Part shown: in pieces, positions 1 to 12,320 of the stretch
How positions within the stretch are numbered: the first letter of the stretch is position 1
Layout of the letters: each line of letters starts with the position of its first letter
Source: Pelodera strongyloides
Lineage: Eukaryota; Nematoda; Chromadorea; Rhabditida; Rhabditidae
NCBI GenBank assembly: GCA_036852015.1
Contig: JAANDG010000384.1
Span: forward strand, 62,001-126,000
Direction of reading: 5' to 3'
DNA: 64,000 bases
Program-made: the position numbers and the translations under genes
Notes under the pieces: generated by a model
Seen by the model: only the letters and a program-made list of their open reading frames with translations
Told to the model about the DNA's origin: nothing
Database searches by the model: none

Positions 1-1372
1 AGCCGTTGCCTTGCCAGAGCCTTTGACACACTGTGACAAGGCATATTTTATGCGTTATTTTCTATTTATTCCATCGATATATATAGTCATTTTTCTGGAT
101 GGTTTGTTCAAAACTCCGCTATATAGATCGAAACTGTCTCTAATTCAGGACAAGTGACCTTTAATTTCTTAATTTAAAATATAATCTCAAAATATTATAT
201 GCATTGCCTAGGTTTGCCCTTCTTCCCACTCCTGCCTCATTGATTTCTTTCGTTTTTTTTCAATCAATAATCTCTAATGTTCCCGAATTATACGGGATTC
301 TATACTACGGACTCTACTCAAATGGTGTTACATTACAAAAATTGCCTCTTTTCATGTCAGTGTTCCACTTAACACTGACATTTCATTATTTTCAGTTATA
401 CATGCTTCATCAACATTCCATGATGTACATAGGCACTGATGTGTTCCTTTTTTATGCGTCTATGTTTTTTTTTGTATTTCAAAATACCGTTAGAAATGAA
501 AGTAGTCAACAATGTGAAGTTGTGAAGTTTTTCCATACTATGCATTTTCCTTTATTCGCCCTTTGATTGATTATGAGAGTAATTTATAAGTTTTTGTTGA
601 GTATTGCTTGTTTTCTAGGTATTGAACGACCGTTGCATAATGTTGTCTATATGTGCTGAATTTTATCCTTATCGTTTATTTTACCTTACCTTTGTTGAGT
701 ACTGAGTTGCGGATTGATTCCATCTTTAGTTTAACGAATGTTTACTGACCGACTATTCTTTTGAATTAAACTCCGAGTTAAACGGGACATGCTTGGTACT
801 ACGAAAACTACACCAGTTTACTCCGCTCTTGTAGCATCAAGTGTCATTTTTGCTAATTTGTGTGCACCAGTTTTTCTTATTTTTATCGTAATTTATGTAT
901 TTTTTAGGCTCGTGATCCGTAGCAGACCAGTTTGATTGTACCTGTTTTTTATAGTGTTCACTGTCAATTTTCTTAGCATGTTCTATACAGTCTTTTTCGT
1001 ATCTCTCAACATACACAGTACTTTAAAACATCATTTACCTAAAGAAATAAAAGTAGAGCCAATACTGTCATTTAACTATAACGCTGCCTTATGTATCACT
1101 TTGCAAACGTTTGCTTGCCTCACTCATAGTATAATTTTATGATCTATTCATGTTCTATATTGTTCATTTCGCACTTGAACATTGCCCGATGTTGTGCTGG
1201 AATAAAAACATTAAACGTATCAACGGAGTTGAAACTCATTTCAGATGTATGTACTGTAAATTGTAACAAATAATTTATTACGCTTTTCAAACTTTATGAC
1301 TCTGAGTATTGCAGATAAATATACAAGCGAGGGGGAATAATTTAGGGGTGGTGAATACGCATCATCTACTTC
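1..1372. other. intergenic, no supported gene
   Basis: No exon chain is visible on either strand. A plus-strand AATAAA at about 1202 could be the poly(A) signal of a gene lying left of the window. TTTATT at about 1272 reads AATAAA on the minus strand and sits about 100 bp past the cathepsin B stop codon, so it probably ends that transcript. The open frame at 204-566 is AT-rich, has no matching splice neighbours and looks like chance. Confidence 0.5.
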
Positions 1373-4180
1373 TTAGAAGAACTTATCATCGTGGTCGTCA
1401 TCGTAGAAGTTGCGCTTGGAGACATGGTACCTAAAGTTGGTTTTGTTTGTGTTTATTTTGATTGTGGGTTAGAATTTAATTACATTCTTGCAGGTAGAAG
1501 AATACATTTGAGTTGGATTATGCAAAATACTCTTCATTTCAAGATTCGTTCCAGCCATTTTACCTTCCGCCGCACAATATTCCGACATTAAATAATAAGG
1601 TAAGCACGACTCACTTGTATCTGCCGAAAGCATTGGTATCCGGAACTTTGGGCACGCCACCGACTACACCGGATTCAATTCTGAAAGTTGGTTATATATT
1701 CGTTTGAGTAGTTCAAATGAATTGTCGTGCTAGGCAAACAACCCTATCGACGTAGGTACGTGGGTTTAGACATAAATTAGTATACGATTTGAATTCTCAC
1801 CCGCACTCGTCAACTCCTCTGATGATTCTGAAGAGACCATCCTCACCCCAATCATCATTCCACGAGTTGACAACCTGCAACCAAGTAGAATAACCATGAT
1901 CAAGATACACATCGACGTTTACTATATGATCCACCGACAAATATTTCATGTGTTAGAAAACAACATTGCGAACTTACCAGCCAGTAAGGGATTCCCTTAT
2001 CAACACCCCATCCAATCATCTTGACAGCATGACCACCTCCGAGCTTTCCACCGGTGTGCTGAAACGCAGATTTCATATTCCAGACAAATAGTGTCTACAT
2101 TGTAGATAATGGGTTTTCACAAAGGGAATTGGTAATCTGAACGAAATTCAGGAAGAACATTAAACCAGAAACGCACCACGTAGACTCCTCCAGCGTAGTC
2201 GAGGAAGTCATCATAAACCTCGAAGGCCACTTCCACGGGGCCGTGGGTGAGAATCTCCTTCTGAATGGCCTCGACGTCGTCCTTAACTCCGTAGGCGGAC
2301 TTTCCTAAATTTAGGTATTTTGCGTATTCTCAGGGCTTCAGGCATATTCGTGGAGAGATTAATTAGTCGAGTCTTCCAATCAGTGTAGTCACTTCCAGGC
2401 GTAACTCACCAAAAAACTTGTCGGACTTGTACTCCTTATCGTATCCGTTCATACACTTGTGCTCGCACTTGGGGGTCGGGAAGAGATCGTGCTTGCATGG
2501 ATCGTAGTGAGTCTGAAAGTTGTATAAGTTTAAATTTGATCAGAAAGAAGGTTCCTGATTTCAAGGCCTAGACTCAACCGGTAGAGAAACATGCAGAATC
2601 AAGGCAACTGCGCAAAAAAGTAGCCCTTGCCTTGTTAGAGTGGTGCTCACAGGGAGGAAACGGGTAGGGCTTGCATCCTTGGTGGGTGGTGTAGTTTGAT
2701 CCAGTAACGATACCATCCTTTACCCAGTATTTCCATGCACTCAGCGGGTCTCCTCCGTCACATCTAAATTTTTGAAGTTATTTCTTGGCTTACTGCCAAA
2801 CCACTGATCTCTAACAATTTTACCCCAAATTTCTTCCTTCTATTGTTTGTTTACGAATTATCATGTGACCGTTGGTATCAGGCGGTTTGGGTACTACGAG
2901 CACGGCGTTATCACCTAGCGTCCTTTATTACTCAGTTTTTGAGTTGTTGATAGCGAGAAGCAATCACGGTATGTCTTTCACAATTTAAGGCTAATGAACC
3001 CAAATCAGTCAGTCAGTTGGACATGTCATTAAGTGGAATTGATGGCAGTCCGGTGCAAGTGAGGTAAATTATGACAGGTCTGTGCTCGAAACACAACGAG
3101 AAAGTTCGCTGGGTAGTCGTAAAAGAAGCTCACCCATATCCGCAGCTCTTGCAGCAAGCCAAGAGATCGTCGGCCGAAAGCGAGACCTGGATCTTTCCCT
3201 TCGAAGCAATACAAATACGGTCAGACATGGCTTCAACGGCACCAAATGCCCAACATGAACCTAAAAGATAAATATAGCATAAATTTTGCCTATAACAGAC
3301 GTCCGGGAATTTACTATGAGTGGTAGGACGCATCGGCAAAACTGGGACTAATGACATAAGAAAAGGAGAAAACCTACCACATGAGCTTTGATCTCTGACA
3401 AGCTTGATGGAATCACAGTCAGGCCATTGGGTTCTGGAGTCGAAGGATTCTGGGACATACATGTCCAGGTCCTTAGTGGGAGAGAGGTACTTCTTAGCCT
3501 TGACAGACAGCTTGACGTGGTTTACACCCATCAGTCCATACTTGGTACGATCGGAGTAACGGCTGAAGCGGTGGTGACGCTTGGCCTGGAAAGTTCACTA
3601 TAAATAGAAGAAAATAAACATGCATAATGGAAAGGGAGATTACAATACTACCTAGAAAAATAAGCCTAAGGCCGAGGACTGAGGATAAGCAACAAAAATT
3701 CGCACCTTCCACAATTTCTGTGCGCTATTCACATATTCAATCAAGTCGTCACCCTCGAGCTTCTCAGCGTGCAGAGGCACCTGACGGTTGCGGAATTGCT
3801 CTGAAAGAAAACCATGAAACCTTCAATATAAATGTAAGAAAAATATTTGAAAAACTCTGTGGACTTCTTTGTTTTAAAGCATTAAACAATGAGACTCACC
3901 GAGCACTGAGACCTTATTTCCGCGGCTCTGAACTTGGAAGGTTTCCACGGAATCGGAATCCTCAGTCCACGTTCGGTGCGCTGTGGCAGATGCCACCAGC
4001 AAAAGAAGGACGAACTTCTAAAATTGTTAACGAGTTTCCAACAAAATACTGATCGATATTTTCACCATGAATACCGCTACAACACATCTCGCACAGTCGT
4101 ATACTTCATTCACCGCAAGTGTTTTATGCACAGTACTTATTATGCAATACAACTATAATAATTAAAGGCAAACTGACCAT
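1373..4180 (-). CDS. cpr-6: cathepsin B-like cysteine protease, CPR-6 type
   Basis: Secreted papain-family peptidase (C1A), expected to digest protein in the gut lumen or lysosome. Twelve exons: 4178-4180 (ATG only), 3900-4017, 3706-3800, 3378-3585, 3134-3260, 2631-2763, 2410-2512, 2177-2304, 1978-2058, 1801-1874, 1615-1680, 1373-1430. They total 397 aa with all phases consistent. Exon 2 encodes a signal peptide ([13 protein letters not shown]). The prodomain follows, then catalytic Cys144 in DQSSCGSCWAF, the occluding-loop pair His224-His225 in PPCEHH, His315 in [13 protein letters not shown] and Asn335 in [10 protein letters not shown]. The loop histidines predict dipeptidyl-carboxypeptidase activity. 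After the mature domain ([11 protein letters not shown]) come about 40 extra residues ending DDDHDDKFF. To my knowledge such a tail, and the closest overall match, is C. elegans CPR-6. Intron 6 uses a GC donor. The family call is firm, the orthologue name less so. Confidence 0.95.
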
Positions 4181-5362
4181 GTGTACCAGAATTGTGGACG
4201 AAAGGAAGTAACGTCTGATTGTATCCGAGCTTGTTTGTGCCTTTTATTTGGCTCCACAGATGGGACGCTGTTATCAGTCGAATACCTTATTTAGAGATTG
4301 ACCGCCGGGTACCCGTGTTATCAATAAGTTGACAGACAGCCCGCGAAAAATGCCACCAGCGAATGGTCACTTGCCTATATCACCTTTGAACTCTGTGTGT
4401 CTCAAAAAAAATCTGTTATTCCCAAAACGTAGTAAACCAGCACTGAAATTCTGAAGCAAGCTAACTACTGAGGCATACGTTGTATAGTTCCGACATGCTC
4501 GATTTAAAAAAATGTATATGGAGATGACGAAATGCTATATTTGTACAAGATAAATCTAGCGCGTATGTTTGAGCGCCAGACTTAACACTTTCACATCAAA
4601 GGTTCATTTCTAATCAGCGTGACCTCTCACTGATAAGTTAATCCAAAAATCACACAGTTTGCGCCTCATAACTGACCAGCCGAGCTATTAAGGACCTGAA
4701 ATTCAACTTCCTCGCAATACCTGGCTTATGGTTAGAGCAAAAGGGAGACGTCTACTCTTCGAAATGTATATCAAATTATGTAACTGGTTTTAGGGACTTT
4801 ATTTTCGCGCAAGCAAATGAACATATGTGCATGGTAGTCGACATATAACAATTTTGTAAAACAGCCGATATTTGTGGCATAAAATAATAAAAATTGGAAA
4901 TCACAGCGTCCTGTCCGACATTAAACTTTTTATTCGTTTTGAAATACACTGTTTTGCTTATAAAGAGGAAACACATTTCTTAGAACAAAACATGTAAAAA
5001 CGAAGCCATCCTACTATATATGATGAATCTCATTTGAAAGGCGGTGAATATCACAGCGAAGGGTTTAAGGCAATGTATAATAAAGAATAACAAGTGCTTC
5101 TGACAACGTAGCAACAAAAAAAAATAAGAAAAAAGCTCTTTCTGTAATCAATTGTTCGGGAACTATTAGCGAAGTAGACCAATTCCGATTAATTCGCGTG
5201 ACCCGACCAATTGATTGGCACTTTTGTTGCAGCACGACGCATCAGGTGGTTCTAAATAGAAAGCAATGACTGATTGGTGTTGTGTCTGAAAAATTCAAAA
5301 CAAACCATCCTCTCTCAACGCATCGTATTTTGCTTCTGCACATGGCTTGCAATAATTGGTAT
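4181..5362. other. intergenic between cathepsin B and GST genes
   Basis: The stretch holds the cathepsin B promoter (4239-4640) and then the 3' flank of the GST gene. TTTATT motifs near 4797 and 4926 could be distant minus-strand poly(A) signals. The frame 5295-5362 continues the GST reading frame if the last intron is retained (see GST). Nothing else is recognised. Confidence 0.5.
4239..4640 (-). promoter_or_regulatory. cathepsin B promoter: TATA-like box and GATA sites
   Basis: Upstream of the ATG on the minus strand lie an AATAAAAGG TATA-like element (4239-4249, about 60 bp before the start) and ACTGATAA (reverse complement of 4271-4278). A further TGATAA lies near 4315-4320, and ACTGATAAG sits on the plus strand at 4629-4637. 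ACTGATAA is the extended GATA site used by ELT-2 in C. elegans intestinal genes. The sites are seen; regulation is inferred. Confidence 0.55.
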
Positions 5363-6848
5363 TTACAATATCAAGTTCAGCATACTCTTCATGTAGTTTC
5401 CTAGCTAAACGTAAATCAACTATAATATATGGTTTTATAAAGTCAAGACTTTGAGAAGGAAACCGAGTTACCTGCAATGACGAGCGCTGGTTCATTCGGC
5501 TGTGGTATGCTGTCAAGACAGGGAAGTTCTCCAGACAAGTGTGATCAAGACTGAGAAGACTATCCAATTCTTCGAACAGGAAATAGTCCACGAAACTGAT
5601 CTAAAACTGGCAGCTTCCAAAACGCAATTGTCTTCTTTCCTATAGTTACGATGACGTCAATGTGCAAATCATCCAAAACCGAGACACTTGAACTAGATCA
5701 TCAGCGTAACAAAACACGCACTCACCCTCTCTCCCAAAATAAAATGCTCTCCATGTTCAAAGGTCTTGATCAATTTTTCAAGCATTCCCAGTGCAGCCGG
5801 AAGTGTTTCGGTCAAAAACCGCTTCTTTAGTTTCTCCTGAAATAATACACATCATGTTAGAAGTGCCATCGCGGAATAAACAATTTCCGCAATTTAATTT
5901 TCGTCAAGAGCTATTTTCTAGTACACTATAAGGCTGAAAAGGCATTCAAGTGTAATCAAACATAATAAAGCAAGAAAAACAACCGTACAAAATCTTCGTC
6001 CTCTCCACAGTAGACTGTTTGTGCGTATTTTGAATGCAAATCCTTGATTCCCTCGTAGAACATATCAGCGAACGTGTGGTCACACTCTGTTCGACCATAA
6101 AGACCTGAACAATAATGGAGTGATTAAGTTATAGTCCAGAAGTTTCACATTCCATCTATAAAGTAATGAATATGTGTATGGAAAATGAACATGCTGCCGG
6201 AAAACTATATTTTGTTGTGTTGGAGGTAACCATGCACGCTGGATGAAAATGGCAGGACTCTTATATGAGGAAGTCAACAAACCATGCTTTCTAGCCAAAT
6301 GTCTCATAATTGCACCAGTTTGCACAATACACTCGTCGTCATCCTGAAGACATGGCAACTGATGAAAAGCCTGAAACACAAATAAATTATAACCTACTTA
6401 TTTACTTCCTTTGCTTTAAATTATTGTTTGAAAACATAATCCGAGGTTTAAATGTTTGTAATATGGTAGAGTGACTCACGTATTTCGTTTTGTTCCTCTG
6501 CCAATCCTCGTTTTCCTCTTTGGTGTACCGTTTCTCCTCAAATGGAATGTTGTTGTCAACCAGCAACAACCGAATGGGCTCCCCAAGGCCTATATGTTTT
6601 AGGATTATTTACATAACACAATATTGTATATGTAATGCGAATATGCAAAACATACACGCACTTTTTTGTAGTTTTTTTACGATAAATGTTGCCGACCGAA
6701 AAACCCAGAAACGTAAAGTTAGAATGGTGTTTAAGTTTTAAGGATTGTATGCTCCGAGAAAAAAAGATCGTGGGCTTCTATTACATATATGTACAACAAG
6801 TCACGCACCTCTCATATCAAAGTAAGTGAGTTTGTAGCGGACAACCAT
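5363..6848 (-). CDS. glutathione S-transferase, pi-like
   Basis: Cytosolic GST that conjugates glutathione to electrophiles. Seven exons: 6809-6848, 6480-6589, 6283-6370, 5989-6104, 5726-5836, 5472-5600, 5363-5404. They total 211 aa, a normal GST length, with all phases consistent. The N-terminal thioredoxin fold shows Tyr9 in YKLTYFDMRGLGEPIRLLL, the glutathione-site Tyr of the pi class. QLPCL follows, with the cis-Pro loop, and then VQTGAIMRHLARKHGLYG. The C-terminal helical domain includes ISFVDYFLFEELD. Closest known relatives by eye are C. elegans gst-1/gst-10-type proteins. The last exon (LGNYMKSMLNLIL) is the weak point: if the 67-bp last intron is retained, the frame stays open to 5295 and ends EDGLF. 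GATAAG motifs near 7088 and 7235 lie upstream. Confidence 0.92.
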
Positions 6849-9186
6849 TTTCCTGCAACAAAATCAGTTAAGTAAAAGAAGATTGAAAAGAGAAACAAAG
6901 ATATCTTTAGTTATAAATCTGTATACAATATATTAGTTTCAGCAATATTGAAATCCTATTATTAGAAAACCGTGCAAGGTTACGGCTAATTGGTTGGGGG
7001 AAAACAGCGTTATCAATTTATAGGTTTGGCTAGCCCACCTAGGATGATGTGTTGACCCTGTCTGAATAAAACTAAATAAGATAAAAAGATAAGCGCTTAA
7101 TTTCTAGTAGTGAACTGAGAAAACGAATATTTTTTTTGTGAAAACATTGAGCAAAAATACAAGTGTTAGGGACCAATGTAAGGTAATATACATGGTTGTA
7201 CTTTCATAATTGATAATATTGTGCGACATTGACTGAGAGAAGCTTCTTATCGGAGTAAATGCAGGAGTATTGGGCTTTTTTTTGTTACGGGCGATTTAGA
7301 AACAGGTCGGGATGCTGTTTCGCTGCTGTGAGATTGTGCGGGAAAAAAATTTAAAACGCAGGATGAAGTAAGAAACATATTACAAGTAAAACAAAAATGG
7401 TGTGGCTTGTGTGACTCAATGTTCTTTAAACAAAACGTAGTGACTGGTGACAACAAACAGACAAAAAATGCAAAGCAATAGATCAATAGGCTAGAGGGTC
7501 GGCGGGCAAGGCACTTCAGTGAAACCAAAGAACTAAAAAATCCTCTCCACGGAAGAGTCCGCCTGCTTTTATGTCATGATCTGTTGTTTACATAAGCATT
7601 GCCGTTTTATTAATGACATATAGTAAAATATAATAATTATTAAAAAAAATTCTTTTACGTATTTGCGTGATCTCATGACAGAATGAAACAATGAAAGTAA
7701 CGATGCGGAGCTTAGACAATACCCGAAAGGGAAGTCAAACGATGAATGCGTAAGAAAACCTTAGATCTTTCCACTGATGTACTAAATTCCAAGACTCTTA
7801 AAATGAGAATCATTTCGACCTGGCTCTAGGTTAATTGCAGAATTTGCTGTATAACATACCGAACTAAATAAATACTGAAACTCCTGGTTGCCACATGTGT
7901 TGCATGTAAACAATGAACACTCGATGTGAGTTTGCATATATTCAGCCAAAACACGTCAAAACAACGGGATGAGAAAGCAACAAAAAATCCGAATATGGTT
8001 CATTTTATGCGCCTATCATATTTGCATAAAGGAACATACACATTTTCATGTGGGCAACAGACACCGAAGTCATTTGTTCGGGATCTGTCTGACTGACCAT
8101 ATCGAAACTTACTGTATGGAAAATGTTTATACGAACGTAGATGTGGAGGAAGCAGGTATATCCGACGATAACCGTTGTGCGACTGCGGTAACATGTTTTG
8201 AGGGCGGATCATTATAGATAATTGCTCGTATCTGCCACATTTAATTTCAACTCCGCTCTTCAATTTCCGTATAATATTTTCATAAATATGCAACGGTGGA
8301 GCTGTTTAGATGATGATGAAAACACGAGAAAACGCAACAAACCTGCAAAAAAAAACTAGTTGAAGCGGGCAATGAATACAATTTAAAGAACATTCAAATA
8401 AGATTGCTTAAGCATAAATACAAATTTCCGAATTGCCCAACTAATGAAAAGAACTTATTTAGCTCAAAACGCATGGAAAACATATGCCCCTCTTCATTAT
8501 ACAAAATCAACAATTGAACAAAAAAAAGATGAATTAACATTGTACTATGTAGTATGGTTATACAGTGTGTTTTTTGTTCTGTAAATATACATAAATATAT
8601 TTTTATTCAAATAAATTCATTTATTATGAATGCTTTCGCAACTCATTGGCTTTCTAGTGAATATGTTTAATTTTCAGTTTTAAACAAACAATGTTTATTT
8701 TTTGCTCCGTAACCTTTTCTTCTGGGAAAATCAAAGTTGTGTTCGTTCCGGATTGGTACATACTCGTTTCCAACTTTCCTTTCTTGAGTAGACAGCGGCT
8801 TTGTCTGCCTTTTTGCCTACTACACCCGGATTGACCAAGCCACAGACACACAGCGGGAAGCGGGAGCTTTTCTTGTCAGTTTCATGCTATTCGTTGAGAC
8901 CTCTACTACTTCAAACTAGTTTTTGTAGTTTTTTTTTTGCCAATCCCATCTCCGAATCACCCAGATGTTCTGTGTTCGTTGGGTAACAATGCTCGTTTTG
9001 CCGCTTCTGTTTATTTCTATATTGTATTAGACTCGATTTAGAAATTATGGACCTATCATTTCTCTCCACGTAAACATAAACATCAAGGATGTATGCACTT
9101 GACACAAACGCATTTGTTTTGAGAATTTTGTCCGGTGGTGGAATAATTCGAAAAATCTAATTATTTATGTGCCTTCTCTTATTCAG
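6849..9186. other. gene-poor stretch with isolated exon-like frames
   Basis: The GST 5' flank and AT-rich sequence fill this stretch. On the plus strand 8026-8217 is open and ends CFEGGSL, without convincing splice partners. On the minus strand, about 8715-8880 is an open frame containing CVCGLVNPGVVGKKADKAA, ending at TGA with AATAAA about 40 bp further on. It could be a terminal exon or a repeat relic. Neither was linked to a gene. Confidence 0.3.
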
Positions 9187-10231
9187 CATAATAAACCAAG
9201 TGAAGAATTTGGATAATGAAGAGTGCCTCAACACCAACGACCTTAACCATGTGCATATTTGATGACCTCCATGAGAGAGCCACACATTTCCCTGCAGTAT
9301 TCAATCCCCCATTACCCGCTTATATATGAGACGGTAATTTTATACATGATGTCCAAAGCTTTTCTTGATGTTCATGATCTCGAGTCCGCGGGAAGCTTGA
9401 CCTTGCCAATTGAAGAAAGCCGTGTGTCAATTGCATCATCGACACCATGGAAGTAGGGTAATTATACTCGGATGCCATTGTCATCTGGTTTCCTTTCTAT
9501 GCGGTTCCGCATTCGACCAGACATATAAAACATTCACGTCCTACCGGAAACTTTGATCCCCAGTTGATTTTTGAATCCTTCACATTTTTGTTCGTACAAG
9601 GAAGTCATAGTAGTTTTATTTTTGAGCCGTAATTATTTGTTGAGACGAATTCTATTTTGGTTTAACCTTAGCACTGAACGATTTGAAGCAAAAACCAGAT
9701 GTATAGTTGTGGTTCACTGAATTAATCGCCATGGGAACGGTGGAGATTGTCTTGGGATTTCAAAATAGCTTAAATAAAGTGCGGAATTCCCTCATGTCCT
9801 TATTTGCATAAAGAACTCCAGCCTCAGAAGCTCACATACAACAGTGTACGTACGTTTCTCGTTTTTATTGTAATCTAGCAATAAACAGTGCATGAAGTCA
9901 CAAATTCACACCTGGTGTTTCTATTGTAAAATCTCATGTTACGTTAACTGCACTAAAACTAATCACTTAACAATTTTCAAGTAATTCCAAATTCGACCGC
10001 ATTTCGTATAGGTGCCATTTGTAATGTTAAGCGTGAGTGTACATAAATGTAAATACGCCTCGCTTTCTATATAGAAATCCACTTATCCCCGCTAAAGCAC
10101 GTTCTTGTGCTGTCGCTTGTTTTCGAGAAGCCATTTTGTGGTGCGATGAAACTCTGTCAAGAATTGATATATACCTGATTATTATTTTCTCGCTTACCTT
10201 GTTATTTTGTACTTGTCGTTTTTATCAATAA
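9187..10231 (+). CDS. putative C-terminal exons of a membrane protein, perhaps a Cys-loop receptor
   Basis: Three plus-strand segments join in phase: 9187-9250 (after TTCTCTTATTCAG), 9298-9452 (after TTTCCCTGCAG, GC-richer than its surroundings) and 10075-10231 (after CTTTCTATATAG). The joined frame reads a polar, acidic loop (SKAFLDVHDLESAGSLTL) and then AILWCDETLSRIDIYLIII, followed by a hydrophobic stretch and a stop overlapping AATAAA. A polar loop followed by a lone C-terminal helix starting near SRID resembles the M3-M4 loop and M4 of nematode ligand-gated ion channels. No M1-M3 or extracellular domain was found upstream, so this may be a decayed or partly missed gene. The identity is inference. 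Confidence 0.3.
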
Positions 10232-12320
10232 ACCTTTATATATATTATAACAATTCCATTTTGAGAATAAACAACAATAATCATTGAATGTGTGCTCTAC
10301 TCCTTATTCAAACATCTTTGCTACATGTAGGAGAAATATTATGTATGATTTTACCTCAGGCTAGGTTTTCGTAATTGATGAAAAAGTAGTCACATGTAAG
10401 GAAATCTATATGAATGTGCGTGCATAATTCTCTCAGAGTCTGCCTACTTATTTATCAAGAGCCCATGCTCCATATTCATATTGGCCCACGTAAAGAATAT
10501 GGAACAATTATTTTTTTTTTGCCGGAGGGTGGATTTTTATTTCATTTTAATAGGAACAACAATAACCAACGTTTCCATATAATAATAATGGTTTATATGT
10601 TTGTCCATATTTCGAACGCAATGCTATTTTGCCCGTTTCGATTATTTCCACATAAGAATAAATGTTTGTTGAAATCTTCGGGTTTGAGGATCGGGTTTTG
10701 CACCATCTTTAGCTCGGATTATCCGAAGATTGCCGGCAACAAGACGCTGTGGCTGTGCAGTTAATTTTCTCGGCCAAACTACTCGAAAATAACGTAAATA
10801 TTTTTTTTTCATCGAGTTTTCTCTTTTGAACTATATTATAAATTAAATACGAATTTTTCTTTGTTTTTGTCTCCGATAATTTATATGACTGTCGTACATG
10901 AAACGATTCTCCCTCCGTCGCCGACGAATAAGGTTTCTTACGGCTGCTTAGATACAAGTTTACTAAATTGTAGAGTGAGCAAGGGCTTCAAATGGAGAAA
11001 CTTACTATAATACATACTGACATCTGCTCCGTTAATGGATCGTATCTCAACAATACTTTTTTTTTAGCACATCCTTTGTCGCTCTTGATATCGATTTTTC
11101 CATAGGTATGCTCTCTGTGGTATGAATATTTGAGTGAGTCAACCAAATTAACTGCTGACAGTTGAGTTCCATTTAGAAGCAGGACGCTTTCAACATGATG
11201 GAGGGTATAACTAGTAGATGTACGACAAGTCGCTTATTGCGGGAGAGAGAGGGTGAGATTGGTTAGACAGTAGAGTGAGTTGGTTATATGGCTTTCGGCC
11301 GTATTTGAGCCGCTTGACCGGAGGCTACTACCGGTATTTTCAACCTGAAAATCGAATTGTAGCTGTCTGTTTGTCATTTCACGTAACATTTCGGTGTATT
11401 TGTTCATGTTTCGATGCTTCACCTTTTATCGATAAGAATAATTTTGCTTAATTTAGGTATCAGTATGTGATGTGCATAAAAATATACGAGAATGTAAAAC
11501 GTTCTGCAGAATCATGCTATCATTGGGGTGCCGCTTTTACAACAGTCTCAGTCAGGTTTTCCTTGATTAGTCAGCCAATTTCCAGTCACTTCTTGACGAC
11601 ACTGGTGACTGTACTCTGAGGAATGCACATCGAAGAGCAGAGCTTAGAATTAATGACCACTAAGTGCTTTGTCCCGTAAGGCATTCTTGCATATAGCCCG
11701 ATAGACCCTGTGATATAATAAGGAGTTAAAGTCTGAGCATTGTTGAATCATGTCCCATTGCTGCCAAACAAATTTTGCTGTCAATTTTTCTTTCAATTTA
11801 ATATGCAATAAATAGCTTGGATGTCAAAATGAGAGGAAAACGAAAAATACACGCGTGAAATTCGAAACATATAAGTGAAATCTTATCACGTTTATTGTAT
11901 ATTTCGCTCTTGAGTGTACCTGGATAATTGAAGAACTGAACAGTCCTACGTATTTTGTACATGCGCAGTTTTGCTATGACCCTTGAAATAATTGGCTTTG
12001 GATCTCACAATTAGTGCTACAAATAATTGCTTCTTTCTATCTCATGAGAACAATTCGTTCAGTTAATGAGTGCCTACACATTGCCGGAAAACCCTTAATA
12101 ATCCGTATATTTATTATTTTCATAATTTTAATTTTCTAAGGCTGTATCCTTCTCGCCCTCTAGTAGATGTGTAGTCTCGGATTACATTCATTATCACTGA
12201 TAACTTTTCTGCTCAATGCTACGCTATATTCTCTAATACTTTTATCTCAATTTTTTTTCTGTAAAATTTGAAGAACTCAGGGCTATTCCAAGTTTCAGAC
12301 TATTACTTGCCTATGATGTC
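10232..12320. other. gene-poor stretch
   Basis: The sequence is mostly AT-rich. A minus-strand open frame at 11234-11422 contains an ATG followed by NKYTEMLREMTNRQLQFDFQ. An internal TTTTCAG after it could be a splice acceptor. It may be an isolated exon or chance. The open frames at 10414-10764 (+) and 10709-10957 (-) have no splice context I trust. Immediately upstream of 12321 is the promoter of the next gene, without a clear TATA box. Confidence 0.35.

Noticed and set aside
204..566. 120-codon plus-strand open frame
   Set aside because: It starts at a non-ATG codon, is Phe/Leu/Ser-rich as expected of AT-rich chance frames, and has no splice or poly(A) context.
1469..1707. Open frames on both strands around 1.5-1.7 kb that look protein-like
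   Set aside because: They are shadows of cathepsin B exon 11 (1615-1680) and its flanking introns.
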